Below are positions 45,767-62,759 of a DNA stretch of 64,000 bases, in pieces. Each line of letters starts with the position of its first letter. Position 1 is the first letter of the stretch. Both the position numbers and the translations under genes were made by a program. The stretch covers positions 12,857,671-12,921,670 of the forward strand of contig OY720101.1 in NCBI GenBank assembly GCA_963082875.1, in the 5' to 3' direction. The notes beneath the pieces are model-generated. The model saw only the letters and a program-made list of their open reading frames with translations, was not told the DNA's origin and did no database searches. This DNA comes from Corella eumyota (taxonomy: Eukaryota; Chordata; Ascidiacea; Phlebobranchia; Corellidae).

Positions 45767-48700
45767 TTAAACTGGTGGTCGAATTCTGCTTTCCCGTTTG
45801 AGGTAAAATTTCCTAGCAGCCCAGAGCCAAAAAATCTGGAACGAAAAATCCAAGAATTCTACAATCGTAGCAAAGCTAAAAAGTAAAAAAAAATATGGTT
45901 TAAAATTCAGTATACTAAATAAGTGTACCTGCCCTAGCTTAGAATCTGTTTAAAGTCTTTACGTAGGTTGGGTAAACTTTTAATCTAACCTACCTACAGC
46001 CTAAGAACAGTCCAGCACCACCTCCTATATCGCACAGTAATCTCTCAAACGTATAAATCGGTACCTCCTCTTTTTCAGTAAACTGTAAGTTACTGTAAAA
46101 TACCCGAATTTGTACAGCATCCCTTCTTTAAAAAATGTTCCTTTAATATTTTGTTTTAGGCTATATTTCTCAGTTACGTCTTAGTATTTTGTTAAATAAT
46201 GACTGACAATATAACTGGTCTAGTGGCACGAAAACAGCCAGTATAAATTTTTTTTTTGGCCTTGTAGTCACATTTTTTTTTGTGAACAGTATTTAAAGCA
46301 GTAAATAATCTTCCTACTTACGCTATATCTATGTTTGTTGCTTTTAGAAATTCCCTTGAAAATCCTTCTGACAGTCCCGTGTTAGTTACATGTACTTCAT
46401 ATTCCGTGTAAGCACAATCGGTCGGACAGTTGCAAGATTGTAGATCAAATAAATCTAAGACAAATTTAATTATTAATTTTTTTAAACAAGTTAGAAAAAC
46501 ATTATTTAACCTGTTTGAATTTTTGTCCACATAGTTACTTTTACACCACGTTACGGGTCTATGCCCTTGCCCTGGGCCAACTTTTACCGGTATTCTCACC
46601 TCTAGTCACAGGTTAAATTAAAACATTATTATTTTAATATTCTTATCACCTTTTCTGTTAAAAGTTAGTAAGGTTAAACAGTTGTTTAGCTCCTTGAAAG
46701 TACATACTTTTGCACTTCCTGGCATATGAGGAAATTTACAACCACATAAAGATTCGGTGTAATTTGTTTGGCATTCAAAAATACATTTTTCGGACGAGTA
46801 GGTGTCGTGGTATTTTAAAACTTTGCTTCCACATTGACCGTGCGGCGGTGGCTAAAAATAAACAAAAAAGTTTTAGTGCTAGAATTGTAGTAACTTGAAG
46901 CTTTAACGTTTTTTTCGAATTTTCAAGACTTTAGGCGCTAATATTCAAAAGCAGTTAATCTAACCTAAGATTAGGGTAGACCGATCTTTAAAAAAGGCTC
47001 ATAAAGTACCCAAAGCCTTAACACCAATACGTTATACTGCGTTTTTTACCAGTAGCTTGACTTCTTTTCTTTCTATAATCACTTCAGTAGAAAGCCCCTT
47101 TAAGACTGAAAACCCGATATCTTTCATAGCATCTGGTCTGGTACCTGGTCTATGTACAGCTACACGAAAACCACCATAAACAGCATATGGACCATTGGTC
47201 CATTCATTAGCATCTATTAATATCCCGATGTCTAGACCAGCAGATGTCCCTTAAAAATAAAATATTAGCAAATTTGTACCTCGATAAAACATAAGAGTGT
47301 TTTTAATATTGTTTTTTTTTTGTAAAAAAAAATAATGAAAGTTCTTATTCTTAATATTGACTCATTTTGTTTTGTTAGTTTAACATGTTTTTTATACAAT
47401 AGATTTTTGTAAATAAATTTTACTTATTAAAATGTTTACCCTTTGCAACTTGGTATCGAACGCTTTCCAAATCTACTGGGTCATAAGTTTTACAAATGCC
47501 GAAGTCAGTGAGGGTAGAATGTAAGATACTGAAATTGCAAAATACACCACCAAAAAAGCACCTGAAATGATATTTATTTATTAAAAAAATTATTGAGTAA
47601 AAGAGGCTTTTAATTTGTGTAAAACAGGTGGCGTAATTTTAACGTTTTTGCTGGGTTTAAACAATATTCTATGATATTTTTTATTGTAAAATGGGTTTTG
47701 AGAAAACCTAATTTTTGTTACCCTAATTTAAAATTCAATTGTTATTATATAATAGCTACTATTCACCCGAGAAGATCGTAATCATATGCTTTCTCATAGT
47801 AAAACTGGGTCAAATTGTAGTGGTCAAAATCACTCAAATTGAGGTTGGTGTTACGAAAAGACCCCCATCCGTCAAAAGCCCTTAAGACAAGTTTTTCTTC
47901 AAGTGGGGTCATCTTACTTTTTCTGTAAAATATTTTGAAGGCTTGAAAAGTTAATCTTTTTTTTTCATTTATAATATATATAAAACCTATTGCGCCATAT
48001 CAAGGAAATTAATAGTAAAAATATTATAGAATCACATAAATAATTTACGTTTTAATATTTGTAAAAAAAACAGGTGTTTTCTGAAGTTACAATAAGAATA
48101 TTGTTCAAATGTAATGTGAATGGAATATTGTGTTTTCAATTGAAGTCCAATATATACAATGTATTTTGGGGTCTTTTTTTTATATAGTATGCTTCTTATC
48201 AAAGAACGCTACGTAGTAAAGTTGAATCCGAACTTAAAACCATATTTGCAATAACTATACTACCCCACGCCAACAATACATAACCATTCTCTTTAACTTT
48301 TACTTACTGAAAAATGTTGTAGTTGCAAATGGTTACTGCTGGGAATTCACTTTTTTCTTCGTAAGTAGTAGAAGTGTCGATTCGTGATGGATAAGTGTAA
48401 TATACTTGCAAGGTTTTGGTTAAAACGTAAGTGCAGTAACTCATTGCAAGTACGATTAGCACAAACCAAACTGTCCTAATAAAAAAGAATAAAGGGTGAC
48501 TTCTTTTTTTAATGTTATAGGTTTTGTATTTAAATGACCAAATAAATATTTTTTTTAATATAGTATTATTTTTCGTGTTGAAAGGCTTCACAGTCTTAAC
48601 ATATAGAGTAACATTAGTTACCCTGACCCAGTTTCGGTTGTTTTTGGCTTTTTGAGATATTATTAATTATAAATGTCTAATTTTTCAGCCTAAAGTATTT

Positions 48701-48978
48701 TAAAAGTTTTGTGTTTATAAAAAAAATAAATACAAAAATTGTGTTAACCTTCTAAATTTGGTAGCATCTTGTGTAAACACGTGTCTTATTCCATGCATTG
48801 TCGTGCTTTCTGTAAACTCCAACGCCTTAAGTGACAACGCAAGGCTTGCCACATTTTTTTCACTTTTCAAATCTTGTTTAAAATCTGATGTTGTATTTTT
48901 CAACCAGTTATCTGAATTCTTTTCGTTTTTTTCTTCACTCTCTAAGTCAATTATTGTCATTTTTGCAGCAGATAGCAT
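45767..48978 (-). CDS. ASIC-type (ENaC/degenerin family) sodium channel subunit, copy 2
   Basis: Tandem paralogue of the 41149-44477 gene with the same nine-exon structure: 48749-48978, 48308-48475, 47767-47922, 47440-47561, 47050-47249, 46650-46851, 46322-46454, 45994-46125, 45767-45875. Exon sizes are identical to those of copy 1, so the product is also 483 residues. It keeps the His-Gly gating motif (TMHGIRHVF), TM1, FPAVTICNYN, the ectodomain cysteines and the GLFLGCSFATIVEF pore with G-C-S. Differences cluster in the N-terminal tail (SEEKNEKNSDNWL against SEEQNKDNGVNWL) and include SAGLDIGILID for SAGLDIAILLD. No breaks are seen. The two subunits could form homo- or heterotrimers, which is inference from the family. 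An inverted SINE fragment lies in intron 1. Confidence 0.9.
48595..48700 (-). mobile_element. SINE family A fragment in ASIC 2 intron 1
   Basis: 'taacattagttaccctgacc', 'tttgagatattattaattat' match the inverted family A body. It sits at the site corresponding to 43998-44180, so the insertion predates the gene duplication. Confidence 0.55.
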
Positions 48979-49685
48979 TGTAATTAATTAGTCTAATAAG
49001 GGAATTTTTAAAAAAATAAATAACACATAACAACCTTAACATCTAAATAATTAACCCTTTTTAGAAAAATTTATCTTTGATGTGGGAAGGTTGACTTTAC
49101 AACCAAAACATAAAGTAACATTTATTATCTTGACCCAATGTCAAGTTAACCTTGCACTATATGAATAATATTGGTTTATTAATATTTATAACATGTTTGT
49201 TATTTTTTATTTATTAATATTATTAATCTAATAATTGGCACAAAATGTTAAGTTTATATTAACGTTTTTAACAAATATATAATTCCGACTACAATTATAA
49301 AAGTATTTTAAATAACCATAAAAAATGGTATTCTAATAAAAATAAATATAACTTTATTTAAACTTATAACAACATTCAAGGTACCTAAATTAAATTTTAT
49401 TATTCTTATTTTTAAATTAAAATTCGTTTGAACTTCAAATTTTTTAGAACTAAATTTTTTTTTAAACTATATTTTTTTTCGAATTTTTAAAACTAACTTT
49501 TTGAAACTTATAAATTTCCTTATAAAGTTATACGACAATTTCTACATCTATTATAATTCCAAATATAACATATCATTACGTTTTATATTGTATAGATAGC
49601 TTTAAATTATTAATAATTCTAAACAGGACATTAAACCATTCTTTATTGAATTCTATTATTTTCTAAATTTTGTAAAAAACACCAT

Positions 49686-49740
49686 CACGTGAAAATTTCG
49701 AATAAAAAACCTATTGTTCGTAAATATTGATCACGTGACC
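49686..49740. promoter_or_regulatory. Two CACGTG E-boxes upstream of ASIC copy 2
   Basis: CACGTG at 49686-49691 ('accatcacgtga') and 49732-49737 ('gatcacgtgacc'), about 710-760 bp upstream of the start codon. They match the first and third boxes upstream of copy 1. The middle box is lost. Confidence 0.48.
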
Positions 49741-50188
49741 TGTCTTTTGATTAAATTTTAATAAAGCTTTGAACTAGTTTTAAAAAAACATGGATAAAAG
49801 CGTTTATGTCAATTTATAAAGCTCTTTTTTTGATAGTCGATTTTATTTTTTTATATTAAAAATTTATTTACAATTTTTTTCTTAAATATTTAAAAAAAAA
49901 AGAATTTTTTAAATGGTATTTTATTTTTAAACAAAAAAATTTATTTACAATGACTTAAAAAATTATTCGGATACAAAATATGAAAAAAAAGTAAAAAGTA
50001 AAAAAAGTTTTGCAATAATTTAAAAGCACATTAAACATAGAAAAAATGTTGAATTAAACACAAAATAATAAAAAAAATTAAAAGAACTAAATCCTTCAAA
50101 TAATTATAATAAAATTTTACAAAACATTATTTTTTGCACTTTCTTTACTAGTAATTACTTTATTACAACTAAATTACGTTTTCAATTG

Positions 50189-50216
50189 TGACGTCATGGT
50201 ACTATCCATGACGTCA
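50189..50216. promoter_or_regulatory. Inverted pair of TGACGTCA (CRE-type) sites
   Basis: TGACGTCATGG (50189-50199), a 6-nt loop and CCATGACGTCA (50206-50216) form a perfect 11-bp inverted repeat, each arm itself containing the palindrome TGACGTCA. It begins 12 nt after the stop codon of the minus-strand gene at 50228. It could be two CREB/ATF sites in DNA or a hairpin in the mRNA 3' UTR. Confidence 0.6.
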
Positions 50217-50227
50217 TAAAATTTTGT

Positions 50228-50878
50228 TTACATTTCGCTTTCCTCAGATTCTGATTTGTTTTCTCGAATTTTCTGCGATTTTTTGAGGCGTGGGTGACTG
50301 TTACCGTTAGGTGGGGCTGTGACGTGATTTGAGATCGGGTATTGGTTGTAAACAGCCACTTCTGGGTCTCTGGGAACATTTCCGGGTACCATTTTAGTGT
50401 TCATATGTGGTTGACCGTAATAGCCATTTGGTACAGCATGTTGTTGGGGCATTATGTTAGAAGCGCCGTGATCCATCTGTATTTCAGTGTAGTAATTCTT
50501 AGCATTCCCGTTTCTTGATGGTGCTGTAGCGCCAGCGTATGATCTAGCTCTATTATAAGACGAAATATATTCCTCCTCGTCCGAGCTTAATTCAGATGCC
50601 AGCAACGGTTTCTTATCCTTTGATTTTTCACTACTTTCACTGCTTTGACAGCACACATAGAAAAAGAAAACAAGTAGAAACAACCCTACTAACGGTACTG
50701 CCATGTAAACCCAACCATAGTCGTTTAAGTCAGGCAAAACTGAGGTACTGTCTTCATTTACAGGCGTACAGCCTTCGTGGATTTCACCAGTAGTTAGCCA
50801 GTACTTCCAGCAGTAGTAAATGGGCGGCATGTCTTGTTGGATATGGACATCTGGTGGCGCATCGTTATCTGTTTTCAT
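50228..50878 (-). CDS. Single-pass membrane protein of unknown family, intronless
   Basis: I do not recognise this protein. It is 216 residues in one exon, with no N-terminal signal peptide. A short Cys-containing N-terminal part (YYCWKYWLTTGEIHEGC) is followed by one strong TM helix (about 56-76, VYMAVPLVGLFLLVFFFYVCC). After that comes a long tail with a Ser/Asp/Glu-rich patch (ASELSSDEEEY), a KKPLL dileucine-like signal and Tyr/Asn/Pro/Gly-rich low-complexity sequence. The C-terminus is charged. The positive residues after the TM suggest N-out/C-in, with the Cys region outside and the tail in the cytosol (type III). Being one clean exon with membrane-protein composition, in a region where introns are the rule, makes it a credible gene rather than chance. 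A hairpin lies 12 nt past the stop codon. The alternative is that it is the last exon of a longer gene, but the ATG at 50876-50878 is the only good start. Confidence 0.75.
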   Translation of the reverse strand: MKTDNDAPPDVHIQQDMPPIYYCWKYWLTTGEIHEGCTPVNEDSTSVLPDLNDYGWVYMAVPLVGLFLLVFFFYVCCQSSESSEKSKDKKPLLASELSSDEEEYISSYNRARSYAGATAPSRNGNAKNYYTEIQMDHGASNIMPQQHAVPNGYYGQPHMNTKMVPGNVPRDPEVAVYNQYPISNHVTAPPNGNSHPRLKKSQKIRENKSESEESEM

Positions 50879-51804
50879 ACTTCACAACTAATATTTAGGT
50901 AGTTTATATTGGTTATCTAGCTGTAAAAAGTATATGTTAATAGATAATATATTGTTAATTTACTTGATAATAGTCTAACTTTATTTTAAAGTTAACTTTG
51001 GGCTTATTAAACTACTGTTAAATTAATAAAACTAAAAAAACTTTATGTTTATTATCAATTTTTTAAAAATAAACTTTTTAAGTTATAACTTCTCTTACGC
51101 CTAGAGTATTATAAAAAAAATACTGAATTTTACTTAATATTACAGGTACTAACTACGTTACCTAAGTTAGCAAACAGAAAAAAGCTTGCTTTATGATAAG
51201 ACTTTTATATTAGCTTAGTAAGTACAATAATTGTCTCATAAAACCAACAGCATGCCCCTTTGACAAATATTTAACCTGTCTTTATTAAAATTAATAGAGT
51301 CTTTTATTCACAGTTTTTGGTACAAAATATTGATTATGGTCCAGTTATAATTCCAATGCATGTTTTTGTTGTTGGCTTTTGCAATCTGGCACAACAAATT
51401 TTCCCCGCTCTGTGTAGAATAATCTTTTAATTCGCTTTGTTAATATAGGCCCCAAAGAAGTCATGACGTTACATATTGGTATCCCGCGATTTTTGCGGTA
51501 TTGAGAATTGGTTAAAGTTTTATGGTAGAAATATTTTAAAATAACTTTAAAATTTTGTTTTTTAAATGTGTTTATTAAATAAAATGGACATCTTGTAAAA
51601 ATTATAAACCCGCCGCTAGCAGTAAGCTATAAAATGAACAAAACACAATATAAATAAACGATAAAATTAAATAAAAAACTAATTTTGTGTTAAAAATTAG
51701 ATTTATATCTTATTTAATATATTTAATTAAACAATTAATCAAACTATTGTGTATTTCTTTACTGCCCTGATACACATAGTCATTTTCGCTTTCAATCTAA
51801 CCGC
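50879..51804. other. Divergent spacer before the tRNA-like gene
   Basis: Presumed promoter of the minus-strand 50228 gene on its left side. No repeat or coding exon is recognised. Slightly less AT-rich at 51300-51490. Confidence 0.4.
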
Positions 51805-51820
51805 GGGGGTCTAGCTCACA

Positions 51821-51855
<35 letters not shown>

Positions 51856-51877
51856 GGATCGATGCCCGGGTCCTCCA
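51805..51877 (+). tRNA. tRNA-Ala (AGC), possibly degraded
   Basis: A 73-nt cloverleaf fits: acceptor stem GGGGGTC/GTCCTCC with the G3:U70 pair that identifies alanine tRNA, D arm GCTC/GAGC, anticodon stem CGCGC/GCGCG with loop TTAGCAT (anticodon AGC), five-base variable loop, T stem CCGGG/CCCGG, discriminator A. Two oddities: positions 6-67 are T-T, and the T loop is ATCGATG instead of the usual TTCGANC, so T54 and box B (GGATCGATGCC) are altered. It is not part of a SINE. It may be a functional variant, a fading copy, or the source of a tRNA-like element. Confidence 0.75.
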
Positions 51878-52266
51878 AATTTTGTTAAGCATTTTTTAAT
51901 TTTATTTTGAAAGCAAATTAATATTTCAAATATTTTATTTCTGTATTATAACTGCTTCAGACGTTCATTGCAATAAGGCATTAATATCAAAAAACTTAAA
52001 AAAAAAATCTTACACACGACAAAATTAATAACATTTCGGTCATTACACTTGTTCCCACGATTTTATCACGATTTCCTGCAAAAAGTATTTTTAAATAATT
52101 AGTAAAAAGTAGTTTAATTTATTCAACTAAACTAATATTTAGAATATTTGTTAAACCAAAAACAAAATATAAACTTTTTTTTTACGTTTTTTTAATGTTT
52201 AAGTTATTTTTAGGTATTAGTAACAACTTTTAGGAATAACTGAATAAGTTAAACTATTTCTAAATC
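51878..52266. other. Spacer between tRNA and PAXBP1
   Basis: AT-rich, no repeat or coding exon seen. A T-rich tract (52175-52200) followed by 'ttatttttag' (52204-52213) stands about 55 bp before the PAXBP1 start and could be a 5' UTR or trans-splice acceptor. Confidence 0.4.
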
Positions 52267-54618
52267 ATGTTTAAAAAAAGTGGAAAACAGAATATTAGGA
52301 GACGGAAGGACACAGATGACAATGAAGATAATCAGAATAATGACCCTGTTACACAAATCCAAGCACAAAACTCAAAAAAAGAAAAATCTAAGAAAGAAAA
52401 AACGTCTAAAAAACCCTCGCTGCTAAGTTTTGGAGATGATGAAGAGGAATTGACGATTAAAGTTAAAAAGTCTTCAAGAAGCAAAAGAATTGCAAAACAG
52501 ATCAAAAAACAGACTTTAGAAGAAAAAGAAGGCAACAGTACGACAAAAACAACTGAAATAAAACAGAAACTCAGTACAAAACCTGTAGAAAAAGAAAATA
52601 CGGAGATTAAACATACTTTTCGCCCGAAAAATTCAGCAAGTAATGGTACAAATAATTTCAATCAAACCTCGTTTACAAAACTAAACTCCGGATCGATTCC
52701 AACTCCATCGATGATCCACGCAGCACGGAAGCAAAGAGAAATGCTCCGGAAATTTGGATCAGAGTATATTCCGATCAACGATGCAGACACTGTGATTCAG
52801 AGTCGAGAAAAGAACTCAAGATTAATTCGAGAAGACGATAACGACAACTCAAGTGACGAAGATGCTGTTGTTGCGATGAAAGGGATCATGAAGTCCTCAT
52901 CAGATAAAAAAATGTATGTCCCAACAGAAGAGGAAGATAGAAACGAGGATGCAGAAGAAGAGCCTAATGATGAGGAGGTGGATCGTTGGGAAGAGGAGGT
53001 GATCCGGAAGGGAATTAGCTCCCAGCAGGTCCAAAGCAACGCTGTCAATCAAAACAATGTAAATTATGGGACTTATAACTATAATCACTACAACACAACT
53101 GCTACACAACAAATAATAAACACTCAATACTCAGCAGTAAACACTAACCAAAATGCTACGTTCGAATCTGTAAAAGAAAGGCTTCAATCTCAGTTAGCTG
53201 CGCTTAAAGAGGCAAACCAAAATCACCATTCTGAGCTTGACCAATTAATTTTTGACCGAAGCGAATGTGAACATATTTCAAACCATTTAAACAACCCCAA
53301 ATTACTTTCTGGAGATTACCAATTCTATCAAGAAATGAAACAATACGTTCTAGATCTTTTCGGCTGTTTACGTGAAAAAGTTTTAGTAATTAGCTATCTC
53401 GAGCAAAGTGCTTTAAAGCTATGGAAAGCGAGAACGACTCGGCTAATTTCACGGAGAATTCTTGATGTTCGGGATGAGTCAGCACAAAGTAGTGTGACTT
53501 TTTCGCTGAGTAATAATCAAGATCAGGAAATGGTTAAACGAACTAGGGAAAGAGAAGCAAGGCGGACACGAAGACGCGCGGAGCGACAAATTAAAGAAAG
53601 GAACATTGCTCACTATGATGGAACGTCGACTGATGACGAAGAGACAACTATGGACCTTGCTCACTTCGACACAGAAATTGAGAAAATTAATTTATCCTCG
53701 AAAAATGTTTTTGAAGATGTCGTCGAAGATTTTTGCGATTTTAACGAAATTTTGAAACATTTTTCAGACTGGAGGGACCAACATTGGTCTACATATAATG
53801 ATGCTTATATTGCTCTTTGTATTCCAAAGATTCTTGTACCATTTGTAAGACATGGTTTAATTTTATGGAATCCAATTATATCAGACCAACCAAATTTCGA
53901 GGATTCTGATTGGTTTAAAATTTTGGCCGAGTTTGGGTTAAAATTGAATAACGAAAATATTCCAGACGAAGAATTAGCTTCGGATGATAGCAAAATTCTA
54001 CAAAGCGTTGTAGAAAAAGTATTTTTATTAAAACTAACATTGTTAATTGAAAATTCATGGGACCCCTTATCAGAAAAACAAACTATAAGACTAGTCTCGA
54101 TTTTAAATCATCTAATAAAGGACTACTCATTTTTTACTATCGAAAATTCCCAATTCAAAGCGCTAATCCAAGTTTTATGCAAACGCTTACAAAGTAGCCT
54201 AGACAACGATGTTTTTATCCCTCTACTGCCCCCTAGTGGACAACAGGACGCAGCAAGCTTGTTCTTAGAGCGGCAGACCTGGAGTTGCATTAAACTGTTT
54301 AAAAACATTATGATGTTGAACAATATATTATCGTATTCTATTCTATGTGAAATGGCATTTGACTCTTTATTAAACAGATATATTATGCTTGCCTTACAGA
54401 CTTCAGTTATGAACGAATCATGTCTATACAAATGTAAAGAAATTGTTTTTGCAATACCCGAGGCATGGTTTAAGACCCAAGACTCGATTTCCACACATTT
54501 AAAATCGCTTGTAAAATTTCTTGCGCATTTTGGAGAAAATGTGAGAAACTCAAAAAATGTGAACCGTAAAGTTTTGGTTAAAGAAATAAGTAATCTTTTA
54601 AATATGCTTGACACTTAA
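52267..54618 (+). CDS. PAXBP1: PAXBP1 / GCFC-domain protein, intronless
   Basis: Nuclear protein of the GC-rich sequence DNA-binding factor family. Relatives are linked to PAX3/7 and histone methylation, and GCFC-domain proteins occur in spliceosomes. It is 783 residues in one uninterrupted exon (human PAXBP1 is about 917). N-terminus MFKKSGKQNIRRR corresponds to the PAXBP1 start. LLSFGDDEEE...KVKKS, IPTPSMIHAARKQREMLRKF, RLIREDDNDNSSDED and VDRWEEEVIRKGI follow in family order, with acidic and basic low-complexity stretches between. The GCFC domain is about residues 320-780, with EREARRTRRRAERQ, STDDEET, VFEDVVEDF, DAYIALCIPKIL, NSWDPLSEKQT, SLDNDVFIPLLP and LLNRYIMLA. No DNA-binding motif is obvious despite the historical name. 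The lack of any intron in 2.35 kb stands out against every large neighbour and hints at a retrocopied ancestor that kept function, or at intron loss. Confidence 0.93.
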   Translation: MFKKSGKQNIRRRKDTDDNEDNQNNDPVTQIQAQNSKKEKSKKEKTSKKPSLLSFGDDEEELTIKVKKSSRSKRIAKQIKKQTLEEKEGNSTTKTTEIKQKLSTKPVEKENTEIKHTFRPKNSASNGTNNFNQTSFTKLNSGSIPTPSMIHAARKQREMLRKFGSEYIPINDADTVIQSREKNSRLIREDDNDNSSDEDAVVAMKGIMKSSSDKKMYVPTEEEDRNEDAEEEPNDEEVDRWEEEVIRKGISSQQVQSNAVNQNNVNYGTYNYNHYNTTATQQIINTQYSAVNTNQNATFESVKERLQSQLAALKEANQNHHSELDQLIFDRSECEHISNHLNNPKLLSGDYQFYQEMKQYVLDLFGCLREKVLVISYLEQSALKLWKARTTRLISRRILDVRDESAQSSVTFSLSNNQDQEMVKRTREREARRTRRRAERQIKERNIAHYDGTSTDDEETTMDLAHFDTEIEKINLSSKNVFEDVVEDFCDFNEILKHFSDWRDQHWSTYNDAYIALCIPKILVPFVRHGLILWNPIISDQPNFEDSDWFKILAEFGLKLNNENIPDEELASDDSKILQSVVEKVFLLKLTLLIENSWDPLSEKQTIRLVSILNHLIKDYSFFTIENSQFKALIQVLCKRLQSSLDNDVFIPLLPPSGQQDAASLFLERQTWSCIKLFKNIMMLNNILSYSILCEMAFDSLLNRYIMLALQTSVMNESCLYKCKEIVFAIPEAWFKTQDSISTHLKSLVKFLAHFGENVRNSKNVNRKVLVKEISNLLNMLDT

Positions 54619-54940
54619 TTTTTTTGTTATATAAGCTTTAAAAATAATTTATTTTTCAACATAAAAGTGTAAAATTTTGGTTGAACTAATATTTTAAGTT
54701 AAAAATATATTTTTTTTAATTGCTGTTCTTTTATTATATTAAAGCACTGTTGATGTGTACTCATAATAACTTGAAAAAAAATTTGCCCATTTTTTAATTT
54801 AATATGTAATTTTTGTTTTTACTAAATTAAATTCTTTAAAAAATTCCAATAAATTTTTTCACAATACTTTTGCTTTTTCTAAATAGATTACAGAGTTTCT
54901 GAGTATTTTAAATATAGGGTAGTCAAAAAAAATAATAAGA
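54619..54940. other. Short spacer between PAXBP1 and MCM8
   Basis: 322 bp of AT-rich DNA. AATAAA at 54849 lies in 'ccaataaattt'. A pyrimidine-rich run ending 'tttctaaatag' (about 54887) sits 50-60 bp before the MCM8 start and looks like an acceptor. No SINE. Confidence 0.45.
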
Positions 54941-62533
<7,593 letters not shown>

Positions 62534-62759
62534 ATTAGAGAAAAAAACAATTTATTTTTGTATTTTTTCTTGTGTTAATTTTGACATTTTTTTATTTGTT
62601 TTTTTCACTGCCATTTTTTGCAATTTTCTGTATTTTTTACTAGAATAATATTGCCTTTTTATCGGTGTTTTTTGTTTTTATTTGTTTATTTCTTTCATTT
62701 TCTTAAACATTTTTTGTGTTTTTTTTAGATTATTTAAATTTTGAAATTAATTTAAAAAA
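62534..62759. promoter_or_regulatory. Short MCM8-QNG1 spacer with an acceptor-like tract
   Basis: 226 bp, T-rich. A strong pyrimidine tract ending in AG ('tgtgttttttttag', AG at 62727-62728) stands about 30 bp before the QNG1 ATG with no matching upstream exon in view. It could be the acceptor of a 5' UTR intron or a spliced-leader trans-splice site. Confidence 0.4.

Larger units (their letters stand above)
45227..49800. repeat. ASIC tandem duplication, unit 2
   Basis: Second unit of the pair described at 40178-45075. It ends after the second CACGTG region and 'tgtcttttgattaaatttta' (about 49740-49765). Confidence 0.82.
48979..50227. other. Spacer between ASIC copy 2 and the 50228 membrane protein gene
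   Basis: SINE family A fragment at 49072-49165 (minus), CACGTG at 49686-49691 and 49732-49737, then low-complexity A/T DNA from 49820. The 3' UTR of the next gene, with an 11-bp hairpin at 50189-50216, is at its right edge. Confidence 0.5.

Noticed and set aside
48758-48991. Plus-strand ORF opposite ASIC 2 exon 1 (similar one at 44242-44484)
   Set aside because: Antisense to the ASIC N-terminal exons in both copies; kept open only because the sense exon is conserved.
52332-54614. Several minus-strand ORFs of 60-163 codons
   Set aside because: They are antisense shadows of the intact PAXBP1 frame, with biased, low-complexity content and no splice context.
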